DNA of 64,000 bases, taken from NCBI GenBank assembly GCA_017431005.1, contig JAFRLY010000050.1, positions 104,435 through 168,434 of the forward strand, given 5' to 3'. A model generated the notes under the pieces. That model saw only the letters and a program-made list of their open reading frames with translations. It was not told where the DNA came from and ran no database searches. The position numbers were made by a program, and so were the translations under genes. Position 1 is the first letter of the stretch. Every line of letters begins with the position of its first letter. Positions 9,122 to 18,042 of this stretch are shown here, piece by piece. Origin of the DNA: Clostridia bacterium. Lineage in GTDB: Bacteria; Bacillota; Clostridia; Christensenellales; Aristaeellaceae.

Positions 9122-10790
9122 TTGTTATTGACTCCTTCAGCTTGGACAGGGCGATCTTGGTTTCTGCAGCGGTTTCACCCAGGAGGCTTGCGATTTCCTG
9201 CACAATGCGCATCTGCTTGTCCACCACCTTGTCGGCGACCTCCACCGTCTGGCGGCTGAGTTCCTCCCGCTGCCGGCGGGCGTCCTCCTCGTCGCTGACA
9301 TCCCGCATGATGCACAGCAGCATCCGCCCTTCCTCAGCGGGAACAATGGTCTGCTGAATCGTGCAGCCGTATTCCGCCAGGTAGCTCCGCTGGTGGAAAA
9401 TGCCGCGGCCGGTGCTCTTTACCTTCAGGAAGGGCGTCGGATCCAGAATGCGGACGACCTGGTCGCCCAGCACATCATTCTCGGAACGCAGGTTCAGGAT
9501 CTTGAGCGCGGAAGGATTGATCTGCTGCACCTCCAGCTGATCGTTCAGCATGATGATACCGTTGGGGCTGTTGCGGGCGATGGTATCGTTCACGTTCTCC
9601 GCCTTTTCCATCAGATAGGGCAGACACATGGAAATCTCCGCCTTGCCCTGATAAATGGCAATGGCTTTTTCGCGGCAGGAATTATATCCGCAGGAGCCGC
9701 AGTTCAGCTCCTGGCTGGGCTTGAACTTGCCCATTTCCCGCAGAATATCCCGGATCTCGTCCTCACTGGGCATGGCGGCGCGCTGATCGATGGGCTCAAA
9801 GTGCTTGCGAAGCTGCCGGATCTCCGGCTGTTCGATGGGGAAATCCCTGTCGCCGGCGTACTGCGATACCGACAGATAGTCCTTCAGCGGGCTGTGGCCG
9901 TATTTCTCCATGACCGGACCGCCGGCGCAGCTGCCCACGCAGGCGCTCATTTCAATAAAGCAATGATGAATATTTCCCTGTTCGATTTCCCGGAGGGCCG
10001 CAATGCAGTTTTCCACTCCGTCCAGCGCCAGATAGGTAAATCCCGGCGCGTCCTGGGCCATGGTTTTCAGAATGCCGCCTGTGGTGGGGAAGAAGCGGGC
10101 CAGGCTTTGCTCATCCGGGCACTTTTCCTGACGGAGCACTATGCCCTCTTTCTTCAGCCAGCTGGTCAGCTCCTCATAGGTCAGCACCGCGTCCACGATG
10201 CCTTCATAGTATTCGGCCTCGTCCTTCTTGGCCACACAGGGACCGATAAAGACGGTCTTCGCGTTCGGAATGCGCCGTTTGATATCCTCACAGTGGGCCT
10301 GCATGGGGGACAGCACGTCCGCCAGGTACGGCAGCACCCGGGGAAAATACTTCTGAATCAGCAGATTGACCGAATGGCAGCAGGAGGAGATGACCACATC
10401 CCGGTCTTCCTCCTTCAGAATGCGGTCATATTCCCGCTTGACCAGGGTGGCCCCCAGGGCGGTTTCCTCCACATCGTAAAAACCGAGTTTTTTCAGCGCT
10501 TCCCGCATGGCTTCGATGCCCACACCGTCGTAGTTGGCCACGAAGGACGGGGCCAGGGAGACCACCACCGGATCGCCGCTCTGGATCAGCACCTTCACCT
10601 TTTCGGTTTCATCCACGATCTCCTTGGCATTCTGCGGACAGACCACGAAGCAGTGGCCGCACAGAATACATTCGTTGCCGATGATGTGGGCCTGGCTGCC
10701 GGAGAAGCGGATGGACTTTACCGGGCAGTGGCGGATGCACTTGTAGCAGTTTTTGCAGTTGGATTTTTTCAGCGTCAGACAGTTCGGCAT
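9114..10790 (-). CDS. Sensory-type (group C) [FeFe]-hydrogenase with Fe-S and PAS domains
   Basis: In order, this 558-residue protein has a two-[4Fe-4S] ferredoxin domain (CKNCYKCIRHCP and CILCGHCFVVCP), a hydrogenase H-cluster domain, a further CGSCGYNSC iron-sulfur motif near residue 358, a PAS domain at about 405-510, and a C-terminal helix. The H-cluster motifs are altered from the catalytic type: SSCCHSV replaces TSCCP, GPCVAKKDEA replaces MPCxxKK, and SACVGSCAGGP replaces MACPGGC. The four cluster cysteines are kept. This is the pattern of group-C sensors, not of bulk hydrogen producers. It sits between a [2Fe-2S] protein gene and a phosphatase gene. Confidence 0.88.
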   Translation of the reverse strand: MPNCLTLKKSNCKNCYKCIRHCPVKSIRFSGSQAHIIGNECILCGHCFVVCPQNAKEIVDETEKVKVLIQSGDPVVVSLAPSFVANYDGVGIEAMREALKKLGFYDVEETALGATLVKREYDRILKEEDRDVVISSCCHSVNLLIQKYFPRVLPYLADVLSPMQAHCEDIKRRIPNAKTVFIGPCVAKKDEAEYYEGIVDAVLTYEELTSWLKKEGIVLRQEKCPDEQSLARFFPTTGGILKTMAQDAPGFTYLALDGVENCIAALREIEQGNIHHCFIEMSACVGSCAGGPVMEKYGHSPLKDYLSVSQYAGDRDFPIEQPEIRQLRKHFEPIDQRAAMPSEDEIRDILREMGKFKPSQELNCGSCGYNSCREKAIAIYQGKAEISMCLPYLMEKAENVNDTIARNSPNGIIMLNDQLEVQQINPSALKILNLRSENDVLGDQVVRILDPTPFLKVKSTGRGIFHQRSYLAEYGCTIQQTIVPAEEGRMLLCIMRDVSDEEDARRQREELSRQTVEVADKVVDKQMRIVQEIASLLGETAAETKIALSKLKESITNE

Positions 10791-10793
10791 TGC

Positions 10794-11033
10794 TTACACC
10801 CTTGCTTTCATTTCTTTTTCGAAGAATGAGGTAACCGTTTCCGGGGATACGGAAAAGAATTCCCCGTCCACCGTGACGCACACGCCCTGCTGGCATTTGC
10901 CCATACAGAAGCTGCCGCCCAGCTCAATCTGATCCTGCAGGTTTTCCTTAGCAATCAGTTCCTGCAGCCGTTCCACCACGGCACGGGAACCCTTGATATG
11001 GCAGGAAGAACCGATGCATACCAATACTTTCAT
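10794..11033 (-). CDS. Thioredoxin-like [2Fe-2S] ferredoxin (NuoE-like fold)
   Basis: A 79-residue protein with the four-cysteine pattern of thioredoxin-fold [2Fe-2S] ferredoxins: CIGSSC at residues 6-11 and CMGKC at 43-47. It is the first gene of the hydrogenase operon, three bases before the hydrogenase start, with GGAG about ten bases upstream of its ATG. It is likely to pass electrons to the sensor hydrogenase. It is much shorter than NuoE itself and lacks the helical N-terminal part. Confidence 0.85.
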   Translation of the reverse strand: MKVLVCIGSSCHIKGSRAVVERLQELIAKENLQDQIELGGSFCMGKCQQGVCVTVDGEFFSVSPETVTSFFEKEMKARV

Positions 11034-11342
11034 AGACTGTTTTCTCCTTCAGCGTCCTTTTCAGGAAGTTTCTAAAGAAGCCTCATGCTGTGACGCGGTG
11101 TCAGAGCACAAGGCTGCTGGACGTTGCTGTATGAATTTCATCCGGCTGATAAACGACGGGCCGTGATTCCGCTCCCAAACACGGATCACTGTGCTGGAAT
11201 GATTATACAGCATTTTTACATATCAGACAAGAGCGGAGGAAGACGGCCCCTTTGCAGTTCCGGCAGCCCCGGGAATAAAAGCGGTCTGTTTCCCGTTTAA
11301 TTTTACGGAGAACATTCCTGCGCTGGAATACCGCTGCCGTTA
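11034..11342. other. Non-coding leader and divergent intergenic region
   Basis: No gene is supported here. It holds the minus-strand promoter of the hydrogenase operon (11202-11230) and leaves that operon a 5' leader of about 160 nt. I recognise no known riboswitch in the leader. The plus-strand promoter of the vWA gene follows. Confidence 0.5.
11202..11230 (-). promoter_or_regulatory. Promoter of the hydrogenase sensor operon
   Basis: On the minus strand TTGTCT (11230-11225) and a perfect TATAAT (11207-11202) are separated by 17 bp. Transcription would start near 11195, about 160 nt before the first codon. Confidence 0.7.
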
Positions 11343-11351
11343 TGGTATAAT
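11343..11351 (+). promoter_or_regulatory. Extended -10 promoter of the vWA protein gene
   Basis: TGG directly before TATAAT (11346-11351) forms an extended -10 element. No good -35 is visible at the right spacing. The gene starts about 105 bp downstream. Confidence 0.6.
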
Positions 11352-11455
11352 GCATGGGAAGGCTATCGTCCCCGCAGGGGGAAGCAAAAGACGGATACAG
11401 CGTAAAACGCGCGGCAAGCGAAGCGTTTCAGCGAAGAATAACGGAAAGGAAGAAA

Positions 11456-13297
11456 ATGAAGATGAAAAAAAGAATCATGGCGGCGATTCTCGCCGCAGTG
11501 CTGATGCTCAGCTGCACAGGAACGCTGGCGGAGACCGGAACGCCGGAGATGCCGGCGCATCAGGCCTGGCATGAGGGCGATGAAAACGATGTCATTAAAG
11601 CTGCACAGGCAAAGCTGATTGAGCTCGGGTACCTGGAGGGCGAAGCGACCGGCGTTTTCGACGCCGCAACGGGCGAGGCTGTCCGCGTGTTCCAGAAAGC
11701 GCACAGCCTGCTCGCAACCGGAATACTGGACAGCATCACATACAGAACGCTGATGGATGAAACAGCGCATAAGAGCAATGACGAATGGTTTGTGACGGAT
11801 GAGTACGAAGAAGGGTACGCGCTCGCTCCCGCAGTGAGCGCGAAAGGCTACAGCGCGGCAAACAGCTTCACAGCGGCGGGTTATGCTGAGAGCTTTAACA
11901 CAAATGAATTTACGAAAATCAAGAGCAACGGTTTTGTCAGCGTCAGTACAAATCCGCTGTCCACCTTCGCGGCGGATGTGGATACCTCTTCCTATGCGTG
12001 GATCCGGAGAAGCATCCTGAACGGGGAACCGGTGACACCCGATATGGTGCGGATTGAGGAAATGCTGAACTATTTCCATTACGACTACCGGCAGCCGGAG
12101 AACGGGGAACCGTTCGGCGTTACCGTGGAATACGCGCCTTGTCCATGGAATGACAAAACAATGCTTCTGCAGATCGGCCTTCAGGCCAAATCTGTTGAAA
12201 CGGATCCGGAAGAAGGACATAATCTTGTGTTCCTGATTGATACCTCCGGAAGCATGTACGGCGCTGACCGGCTTGATCTGGTCAAAAGAGCTTTTCTGAT
12301 GCTGCTTGATGAACTGAATCCGAATGATACGGTTTCAATCGTGGCTTACGCAAGCCAGGACAGGGTGGTGATTGAAGGCGCCAAAGCGGGCGGAGAAAAA
12401 ACCCGCATTATGGAAGCGGTTTCCGAACTGGAGGCAGGCGGCTTCACAAACGGCTCAGCGGGCATACAGCGAGCCTATGAGATTGCGGAAAAATATATGG
12501 TAAAGGGCGGCGTGAACCGTATTCTGCTCGCGACAGACGGCGACCTGAATGTAGGCATCACCAGCGAGGGGGATCTTGTAAACCTGGTGGAGGAAAAAAG
12601 AAAAACCGGCGTCTACCTGACCTGCCTCGGCGTGGGGATGGGAAACTACAAGGACAACAAAATGGAAGCGCTCGCTGATTACGGCAACGGAAACTGCTGG
12701 TATATCGACACAATACATGAAGCCCGCAAAGCACTGATTTCCGAAGGCGGAGGAACTTTTGTCACGGTCGCCAAGGATGTAAAGCTGCAGGTGGATTTCA
12801 ATCCTGCCCGAATCCGCGGTTACAGGCTGATCGGCTATGAAGACCGTCTGATGGCCGCGGAAGATTTCGCGAATGATGAAAAGGACGGAGGAGAAGTGGG
12901 AAGCGGACACCGGGTTACGGTTCTGTATGAAATTGTGCCGACCGGATCCGATTTTGATTTCGGTGAAGCTTCCAGCAAGTACGCGGATCAAAGCCATGAC
13001 GGAGAAGCAGCAGAAGAACTGCTGACAATCAATGTCCGCGCCAAAGAACCGGACGGCGATCAGAGTGAGCTGTACAGCTATCCGGTCGAAGCCGGTGCTG
13101 AACAGGCTGAGCTGACAGACAACATGAAGTTTGCCGCGGCGGTTGCCGAGACCGGCATGCTCCTCCGGGACAGCGAATGGAAAGGAACCTCAACGTATGA
13201 AACAGCGCTGGAGCTCCTTCGCAGCTGCGGATCGGTGCCGGGGGACGTATACAAGGAAGAATTTGTTTATCTTGTTGATCTTCTGAACAGAGAGTGA
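11456..13297 (+). CDS. Secreted von Willebrand A domain protein with peptidoglycan-binding domain (YfbK-like)
   Basis: A 613-residue exported protein. The signal region contains LMLSC, a possible lipoprotein site at Cys20; SPase I cleavage after TLA is the alternative. A PG_binding_1 domain covers about residues 45-110. Then come the YfbK-type N-terminal region (about 155-245), a vWA domain with the metal site DTSGSMYG, and the YfbK-type C-terminal domain. ATG 11456 was chosen because AGGA sits five bases before it. The likely role is a wall-associated adhesion or assembly factor; the partner is unknown. A peptidoglycan-binding module in front of the YfbK architecture is a notable addition. 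Confidence 0.85.
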   Translation: MKMKKRIMAAILAAVLMLSCTGTLAETGTPEMPAHQAWHEGDENDVIKAAQAKLIELGYLEGEATGVFDAATGEAVRVFQKAHSLLATGILDSITYRTLMDETAHKSNDEWFVTDEYEEGYALAPAVSAKGYSAANSFTAAGYAESFNTNEFTKIKSNGFVSVSTNPLSTFAADVDTSSYAWIRRSILNGEPVTPDMVRIEEMLNYFHYDYRQPENGEPFGVTVEYAPCPWNDKTMLLQIGLQAKSVETDPEEGHNLVFLIDTSGSMYGADRLDLVKRAFLMLLDELNPNDTVSIVAYASQDRVVIEGAKAGGEKTRIMEAVSELEAGGFTNGSAGIQRAYEIAEKYMVKGGVNRILLATDGDLNVGITSEGDLVNLVEEKRKTGVYLTCLGVGMGNYKDNKMEALADYGNGNCWYIDTIHEARKALISEGGGTFVTVAKDVKLQVDFNPARIRGYRLIGYEDRLMAAEDFANDEKDGGEVGSGHRVTVLYEIVPTGSDFDFGEASSKYADQSHDGEAAEELLTINVRAKEPDGDQSELYSYPVEAGAEQAELTDNMKFAAAVAETGMLLRDSEWKGTSTYETALELLRSCGSVPGDVYKEEFVYLVDLLNRE

Positions 13298-13363
13298 GAG
13301 AGGATCATTCATCCTCAGCTTTCCGTCAGCGCACTGCAAAATGGACATCATGAGGAACGGACG

Positions 13364-14179
13364 ATGATCAGACAGAAAGAAATCAACGGCAAAAACGGCC
13401 GGAACACGCCGGGACCGGAGACCGGTGACGACAGGAATGAGATCATCCGGCAGTTTACAGTACGTTCCGCGGGAATCCTGAAGGAAAAGCTGACGGGTAT
13501 TTACCTGCACGGTTCCGCCGCGATGGGCTGCTATCAGCCGAAGAAGAGCGACCTGGACTTTGTGGTTGTGGTCAATGATGCGCTGACAGACGCAGGCAAA
13601 CGGGAATACATGGATATGGTGCTTGAACTGGACGCGGACGGCCCGGCCAAGGGAATCGAAATGAGCATCGTAACAAGGGACGTCTGCAATCCCTTCGTTT
13701 ATCCGACGCCGTACATCCTGCATTATTCCAGAATGCATACGGAATGGTACCGGACGAATCCGGAAGATTATATCCGGAAGATGAACGGTGCGGACAAGGA
13801 TCTGGCTGCTCACTTTACCGTAATCCGGAGCAGGGGAATATGCCTGTACGGCCTGCCTGTCTGTGAAGTTTTCGGCGAGGTGCCGGAAAAGGACTATCTG
13901 GATTCCATCCGGGATGACGTATCCGGAGCAGGGGAGGAAATCAATGACAATCCCATGTACCTGATCCTGAATCTTTCCCGGGTTCTTGGATACCTGAAGG
14001 AAAAGAAAATCCTGTCCAAGCGGGAAGGCGGGATCTGGGGACTGAAAAATCTGCCGGGGAAATACCACCCGCTGCTCCTGGCTGCCCTGGAAGAATACGG
14101 GAACGGGACGGAGGCACGGTATGATCCTGAACTGGCACGGGATTATGCGGCGTATATGCTGAGGCAGATTGCGCCGTGA
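13364..14179 (+). CDS. Aminoglycoside adenylyltransferase-like nucleotidyltransferase (AadA/ANT type)
   Basis: A 271-residue protein close to the length of ANT(3'')/ANT(9) enzymes. The nucleotidyltransferase signature is GSAAMGCYQPKKSDLDF at about residues 48-64, with the metal-binding Asp pair in SDLDF. The C-terminal helical half resembles the DUF4111 domain of AadA proteins. The start ATG at 13364 has GAGGAA upstream. A strong terminator follows. It could modify an aminoglycoside, but many intrinsic chromosomal relatives are uncharacterised, so resistance is not claimed. Base composition matches the neighbours and no mobile element is nearby. Confidence 0.75.
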   Translation: MIRQKEINGKNGRNTPGPETGDDRNEIIRQFTVRSAGILKEKLTGIYLHGSAAMGCYQPKKSDLDFVVVVNDALTDAGKREYMDMVLELDADGPAKGIEMSIVTRDVCNPFVYPTPYILHYSRMHTEWYRTNPEDYIRKMNGADKDLAAHFTVIRSRGICLYGLPVCEVFGEVPEKDYLDSIRDDVSGAGEEINDNPMYLILNLSRVLGYLKEKKILSKREGGIWGLKNLPGKYHPLLLAALEEYGNGTEARYDPELARDYAAYMLRQIAP

Positions 14180-14185
14180 CCTTAT

Positions 14186-14228
14186 GCAAAACCCGGGAGC
14201 CTGAATAACAGGCATCCCGGGTTTTTGC
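14186..14228 (+). terminator. Intrinsic terminator after the adenylyltransferase gene
   Basis: The stem GCAAAACCCGGGA pairs with TCCCGGGTTTTTGC, with an inner CCTG/CAGG extension. The T5 run falls within the descending arm. It lies seven bases after the stop codon. Confidence 0.85.
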
Positions 14229-14388
14229 ATTTTGGTGACAGATCCTATCAGGTCCTCTGCGAGGGCGGCCCATTCCGGCTTCCGGCTGTACCAGATGTTT
14301 TCCGGGCTGTCTGATTCCGGCCTGCGGTCCTTCTTGCCGTTGCTGTTATACCAGAGTGGAAACGAAAGATGAATACACTTTTCCTTAC

Positions 14389-14417
14389 TTACGGTTCAGA
14401 GTAAATCATGATATACT
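14389..14417 (+). promoter_or_regulatory. Possible promoter of the DUF218 gene
   Basis: TATACT at 14412-14417 has only a weak -35 (TTACGG, 14389-14394) at 17 bp. The gene starts 34 bp downstream. Confidence 0.4.
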
Positions 14418-14451
14418 GATGCTGCAAAAGAAAGAAAGGATATGTGAATAC

Positions 14452-15567
14452 GTGAAAAAACATCTGATCAGGCTGGCGGCTTTCCTGCTTTTGACGCTTT
14501 GCGTCATCGGAGCAGCCGGAGCGGAAGAAACTGAAGAAGAATACATCGGATGGAAAATCACGGAATCCTCCGTGATGACGGAAGAGGCCCGGGCTGTATT
14601 TGACGCGGCGGTTCAGGAAGTGACAGACGCCGTATATGAGCCTGTCGCTCTTCTGGGCGAAAAGCAGGGCGTTTACTGTATCCTCTGCCGTACGGAAACT
14701 GTATATGACGAAGGGGATCCGTACTACAGCTATACGCTTCTGTACGCCGGAGAAAACGGGGTGCAGAACGCCTGGGATCTGTGGATCGACAGCCATGATA
14801 CGCCGGAAGCTGATGAAGCAGAGGAGGAAACGCCGGTGAATATCGGTATGCTTGTCAACGATCTTGCATCCGTCAGGGAAGCCGGCGACCGTGTCACGGA
14901 AGACATGGAGGCACTGAAGGACAACGATCTGGCGGTTTTCATTGCGGACAGGTGGCAGAAGATTTATATGAATCCGGATTACCGGCTGCCGCTGAACGGA
15001 AGGGACGATCCTGCCGGCCTGCCGGTCAGCGGGAAGCACGCGTTCGTCATCCTGGGATTTGAACTGGAAAACGGTGAAATGAAGGATGAGCTGAAAGCCA
15101 GGTGCGACGCTGCGGCCGCGGCAGCCGCGGCATTCCCTGAATCCATTCTGGTCTGCTCCGGCGGGGCAACCGGTGAAAACAATCCGGACGGACATACTGA
15201 GGCCGGACTGATGAAGGATTATCTGGTCCGGACCTGCGGTGTGGCCCCGGAACGGATCCTGATTGACGAAAACGCGACGACAACGCTGGAAAACGCAGTC
15301 AATACCTTCACAATCCTGAAGGATCAGGGGATTGAAACGATCACTATCGTCACATCCTCCTACCATCAGCAGCGCGCCGGCATTCTGTATGAAACACTGG
15401 CGGAGATTTTCCGGGAAAAGGAAGGTATTTCCATCCGTGTTGCCGGGAATTACAGCTGTGAGTTCCAGGCACCGGCAGAACTGGCCGGATATGACGCGCG
15501 GATCGCGGCCGCACAGCTGGCCGAACTGGTTTCAGCCATGGAGAATTCAAGTGATCCCGTCCGCTGA
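14452..15567 (+). CDS. Secreted DUF218 (YdcF/SanA-like) family protein
   Basis: The 371-residue product starts with a signal peptide (KKHLIRLAAFLLLTLCVIGAAGA). An N-terminal segment of about 170 residues has no family I know. The C-terminal half is a DUF218 domain: HAFVILGF at its start, SILVCSGGATG, then RILIDENATTTLENA and TIVTSSYHQQRA. DUF218 proteins of the SanA/ElyC type act in envelope polymer metabolism, but no reaction can be assigned here. The start is taken as GTG 14452, since an upstream ATG at 14356 would put a polar segment before the signal peptide; AAAGGA precedes it at a long spacing of 12. Confidence 0.8.
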   Translation: MKKHLIRLAAFLLLTLCVIGAAGAEETEEEYIGWKITESSVMTEEARAVFDAAVQEVTDAVYEPVALLGEKQGVYCILCRTETVYDEGDPYYSYTLLYAGENGVQNAWDLWIDSHDTPEADEAEEETPVNIGMLVNDLASVREAGDRVTEDMEALKDNDLAVFIADRWQKIYMNPDYRLPLNGRDDPAGLPVSGKHAFVILGFELENGEMKDELKARCDAAAAAAAAFPESILVCSGGATGENNPDGHTEAGLMKDYLVRTCGVAPERILIDENATTTLENAVNTFTILKDQGIETITIVTSSYHQQRAGILYETLAEIFREKEGISIRVAGNYSCEFQAPAELAGYDARIAAAQLAELVSAMENSSDPVR

Positions 15568-15679
15568 TGCGGCCGGGAAGCAGCACCTTCACATTTAGGC
15601 AGGATCAATACGAAACGGATGCATCTCATGACGGAGACGGAGTCAGCTCAGAATTTGAAGAATGATACGGAGGAAAGGC

Positions 15680-16726
15680 ATGAAAAAGGCTGATTTAAAA
15701 GAATATACAGATTTTCTGGTAAAGGAAACAGAGACCCTTCTGAATATAGACTCACCGACCGGGTATACCGAGAACGCAGCGGCCTGGGTACGGAACGAGT
15801 TTGAAAAACTGGGGTTTGACGCAAAGATCACCAACAAAGGCGGAGTGCTTGTATCCCTGGGCGGGGAGGACAAGACAAACGGACTTCTGCTGGAGGCGCA
15901 TGTGGATACGCTGGGCGGCATGGTTGCCGAAATCAAGGGAAACGGCCGGCTTCGTCTGACAAACCTTGGCGGCATGAATCCGAACAACGCTGAAACTGAA
16001 AATGTCCGTGTGATCACCAAATTCAACGGCATTTATGAAGGAACGTTCCAGCTGAACAACGCGTCGATACATGTAAACGGCGAGTATAACAACATCAAAC
16101 GCGGGTGGGATACCTGCGAAGTGGTTCTGGATGAGGATGTCAGCAGGAAGGAGGATACAGAAAAACTGGGCATCGCTGTCGGCGATATCGTATGCTTTGA
16201 GCCGAATGTCCGGATCACAAAATCCGGATATATCAAGTCCCGTTTCCTGGATGACAAACTCAGCGTCGGTATCCTCCTCGGCCTCGCCAGATATATCCGC
16301 GATGAGAAGATTGTGCCGAAGCGGGCCCTTTATGTGCATATTACCGTTTTTGAAGAAGTCGGGCACGGCGGCGCCGGTAATGTTCCGGAAGGATGCACGG
16401 AAGCAATATCAGTCGACATGGGCTGCGTGGGGGAGGGCCTGCAGTGCACCGAAAAACAGGTCTCCATCTGCGCCAAGGACAGCGGCGGTCCATACAGCTA
16501 TCCGGTTGTAAAGGGCCTTATTGAAGCCGCCAGGGCATGCGGCGCGGATTATGCGGTGGATATTTATCCGCATTACGGCAGCGATGTGGAGGCAACGCTC
16601 GACGCAGGGCATGACCTCCGCCACGGATTGATCGGCGCGGGTGTGTATGCCTCCCATGGCTATGAGAGAAGCCACAGGGACGGTGCGGAAAACGTGCTTC
16701 GTCTGCTGACAGCATATGCATTGTAA
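15680..16726 (+). CDS. M42 family metallopeptidase
   Basis: This 348-residue cytoplasmic dinuclear-metal aminopeptidase-like enzyme has the M42/M20 signatures. EAHVDTLGG supplies His74 and Asp76, VFEEVGHGG supplies catalytic Glu225 and metal-ligand Glu226, SVDMG supplies a bridging Asp-type ligand, and a late YASHGYERSH supplies the final His. Length is normal for M42. The start ATG 15680 has the strong site GGAGGAAAGG. M42 enzymes trim N-terminal residues from peptides; some were once annotated as cellulases. It stands 47 bases before the aldo/keto reductase gene, probably in the same transcript. Confidence 0.9.
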   Translation: MKKADLKEYTDFLVKETETLLNIDSPTGYTENAAAWVRNEFEKLGFDAKITNKGGVLVSLGGEDKTNGLLLEAHVDTLGGMVAEIKGNGRLRLTNLGGMNPNNAETENVRVITKFNGIYEGTFQLNNASIHVNGEYNNIKRGWDTCEVVLDEDVSRKEDTEKLGIAVGDIVCFEPNVRITKSGYIKSRFLDDKLSVGILLGLARYIRDEKIVPKRALYVHITVFEEVGHGGAGNVPEGCTEAISVDMGCVGEGLQCTEKQVSICAKDSGGPYSYPVVKGLIEAARACGADYAVDIYPHYGSDVEATLDAGHDLRHGLIGAGVYASHGYERSHRDGAENVLRLLTAYAL

Positions 16727-16773
16727 GCACCGGTGATTTGATCTGAAAATGGGATGTGAAAGGAGACGGAAGC

Positions 16774-17955
16774 ATGTATTACAAGGAGATAACGGGTGTC
16801 AGAGTATCGGCGCTGGGAATGGGCAACATGCGTCTCCCGAAAATCGGGAACCAGGGAGAAAAAATCGACCGGGAAAAGGCGCGGGAAATCATTGATTACG
16901 CCATGAGCCACGGGATTAACTATTATGATACCGCATACCGCTATCACGGGGGCGAATCGGAGCGTTTTATCGGAGAGGCGCTGAAGAGATATCCCAGGGA
17001 CAGCTTTCTGCTGGCCAGCAAATTTCCCGGCCACATGATGGAAAAGAAAGGAAACGGCGTCATGGGATTCACCAGCATGCTGGCCGGGCATCCCGATTCA
17101 ACCGTCGACGCGGTTTTCCATGAACAGCTTGAAAAGTGCCAGGTGGACTATTTTGACTTTTACCTGCTGCACAATGTGAATGAAAACTCGCTGGCTTTCT
17201 ACAACGATCCGGAAATCGGGATCGTGGATTACCTGATGAAACAGAAGGAGCTCGGCAGAATCCGGCACCTCGGCTTCAGCTCCCACGCTGTTTCGGCCGC
17301 CACCATTGACGAATTCCTGACCCGGTATGAAGGGGTGTTTGAGTTTGTGCAGATTCAGCTGAATTATCTGGACTGGATTCTGCAGGACGCGAAAAGCAAG
17401 GTGGAGGCGATCAGAAAACACGGACTGAAGATCGTGGTCATGGAGGGCATCCGGGGCGGCAGGCTCGCTTCACTTCCGGAGGAGCAGGCGGCCCGGCTCC
17501 GCGCGGCACGGGCGGAGGATTCCGCGGCGCGGTGGGCGCTCCGCTGGCTGCAGGATATTCCGGAGGTTGCGGTGATCCTGTCCGGTATGTCCACGATGGA
17601 CCAGATGATTGAGAATGTGGAAACCTTCAGGGAATGCAACCCGGTCAGCGGAGAGGAAAAAGCGCTGCTGACGGAGGTGGCGGAATCGATGCTGTCCTGG
17701 GTGCCGTGCACAGCCTGCAGGTACTGCACCGAAGGCTGCCCCATGGGACTGGAGATACCGAAAATCATCGCGGCCTACAACGGCGTGAAGAACGGCGACA
17801 ACATGGCATGGTACAGTCCGGCGGAAAAGGGCGAAGCCATGGATCCGGCCCGCTGCATCGGCTGCGGGAGCTGCGCATCCATCTGCCCTCAGCAGATCGC
17901 GATACCGGAAATCATGGCGGAATTCGCCGGAATGCTGAAGAACAGGGGAAAGTAA
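16774..17955 (+). CDS. Aldo/keto reductase fused to a 2x[4Fe-4S] ferredoxin domain
   Basis: The 393-residue protein has an aldo/keto reductase barrel at about residues 1-290: the active-site YDTAYRYHGG holds the catalytic Asp and Tyr, ASKF the Lys, and LLHN the His. The C-terminal ferredoxin domain has CTACRYCTEGCP and CIGCGSCASICP. Such fusions are common in anaerobes and presumably couple carbonyl reduction or oxidation to ferredoxin. The substrate is unknown. AAAGGAG lies upstream of ATG 16774. Confidence 0.9.
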   Translation: MYYKEITGVRVSALGMGNMRLPKIGNQGEKIDREKAREIIDYAMSHGINYYDTAYRYHGGESERFIGEALKRYPRDSFLLASKFPGHMMEKKGNGVMGFTSMLAGHPDSTVDAVFHEQLEKCQVDYFDFYLLHNVNENSLAFYNDPEIGIVDYLMKQKELGRIRHLGFSSHAVSAATIDEFLTRYEGVFEFVQIQLNYLDWILQDAKSKVEAIRKHGLKIVVMEGIRGGRLASLPEEQAARLRAARAEDSAARWALRWLQDIPEVAVILSGMSTMDQMIENVETFRECNPVSGEEKALLTEVAESMLSWVPCTACRYCTEGCPMGLEIPKIIAAYNGVKNGDNMAWYSPAEKGEAMDPARCIGCGSCASICPQQIAIPEIMAEFAGMLKNRGK

Positions 17956-17996
17956 AGCGACCTGAATACAGAAAAAGTATTCTCCAAAACGAAAAA

Positions 17997-18035
17997 ATCC
18001 CCGGAACCCCGCATGATTGCAGGATTTCCGGGGAT
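17997..18035 (-). terminator. Minus-strand terminator belonging to the decayed guaA end
   Basis: The stem ATCCCCGGAA pairs with TTCCGGGGAT. Read on the minus strand it is followed by six T residues (17996-17991). No intact minus-strand gene ends here; only the guaA-like tail at 18043 does. Confidence 0.75.
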
Positions 18036-18042
18036 ATGTTGT

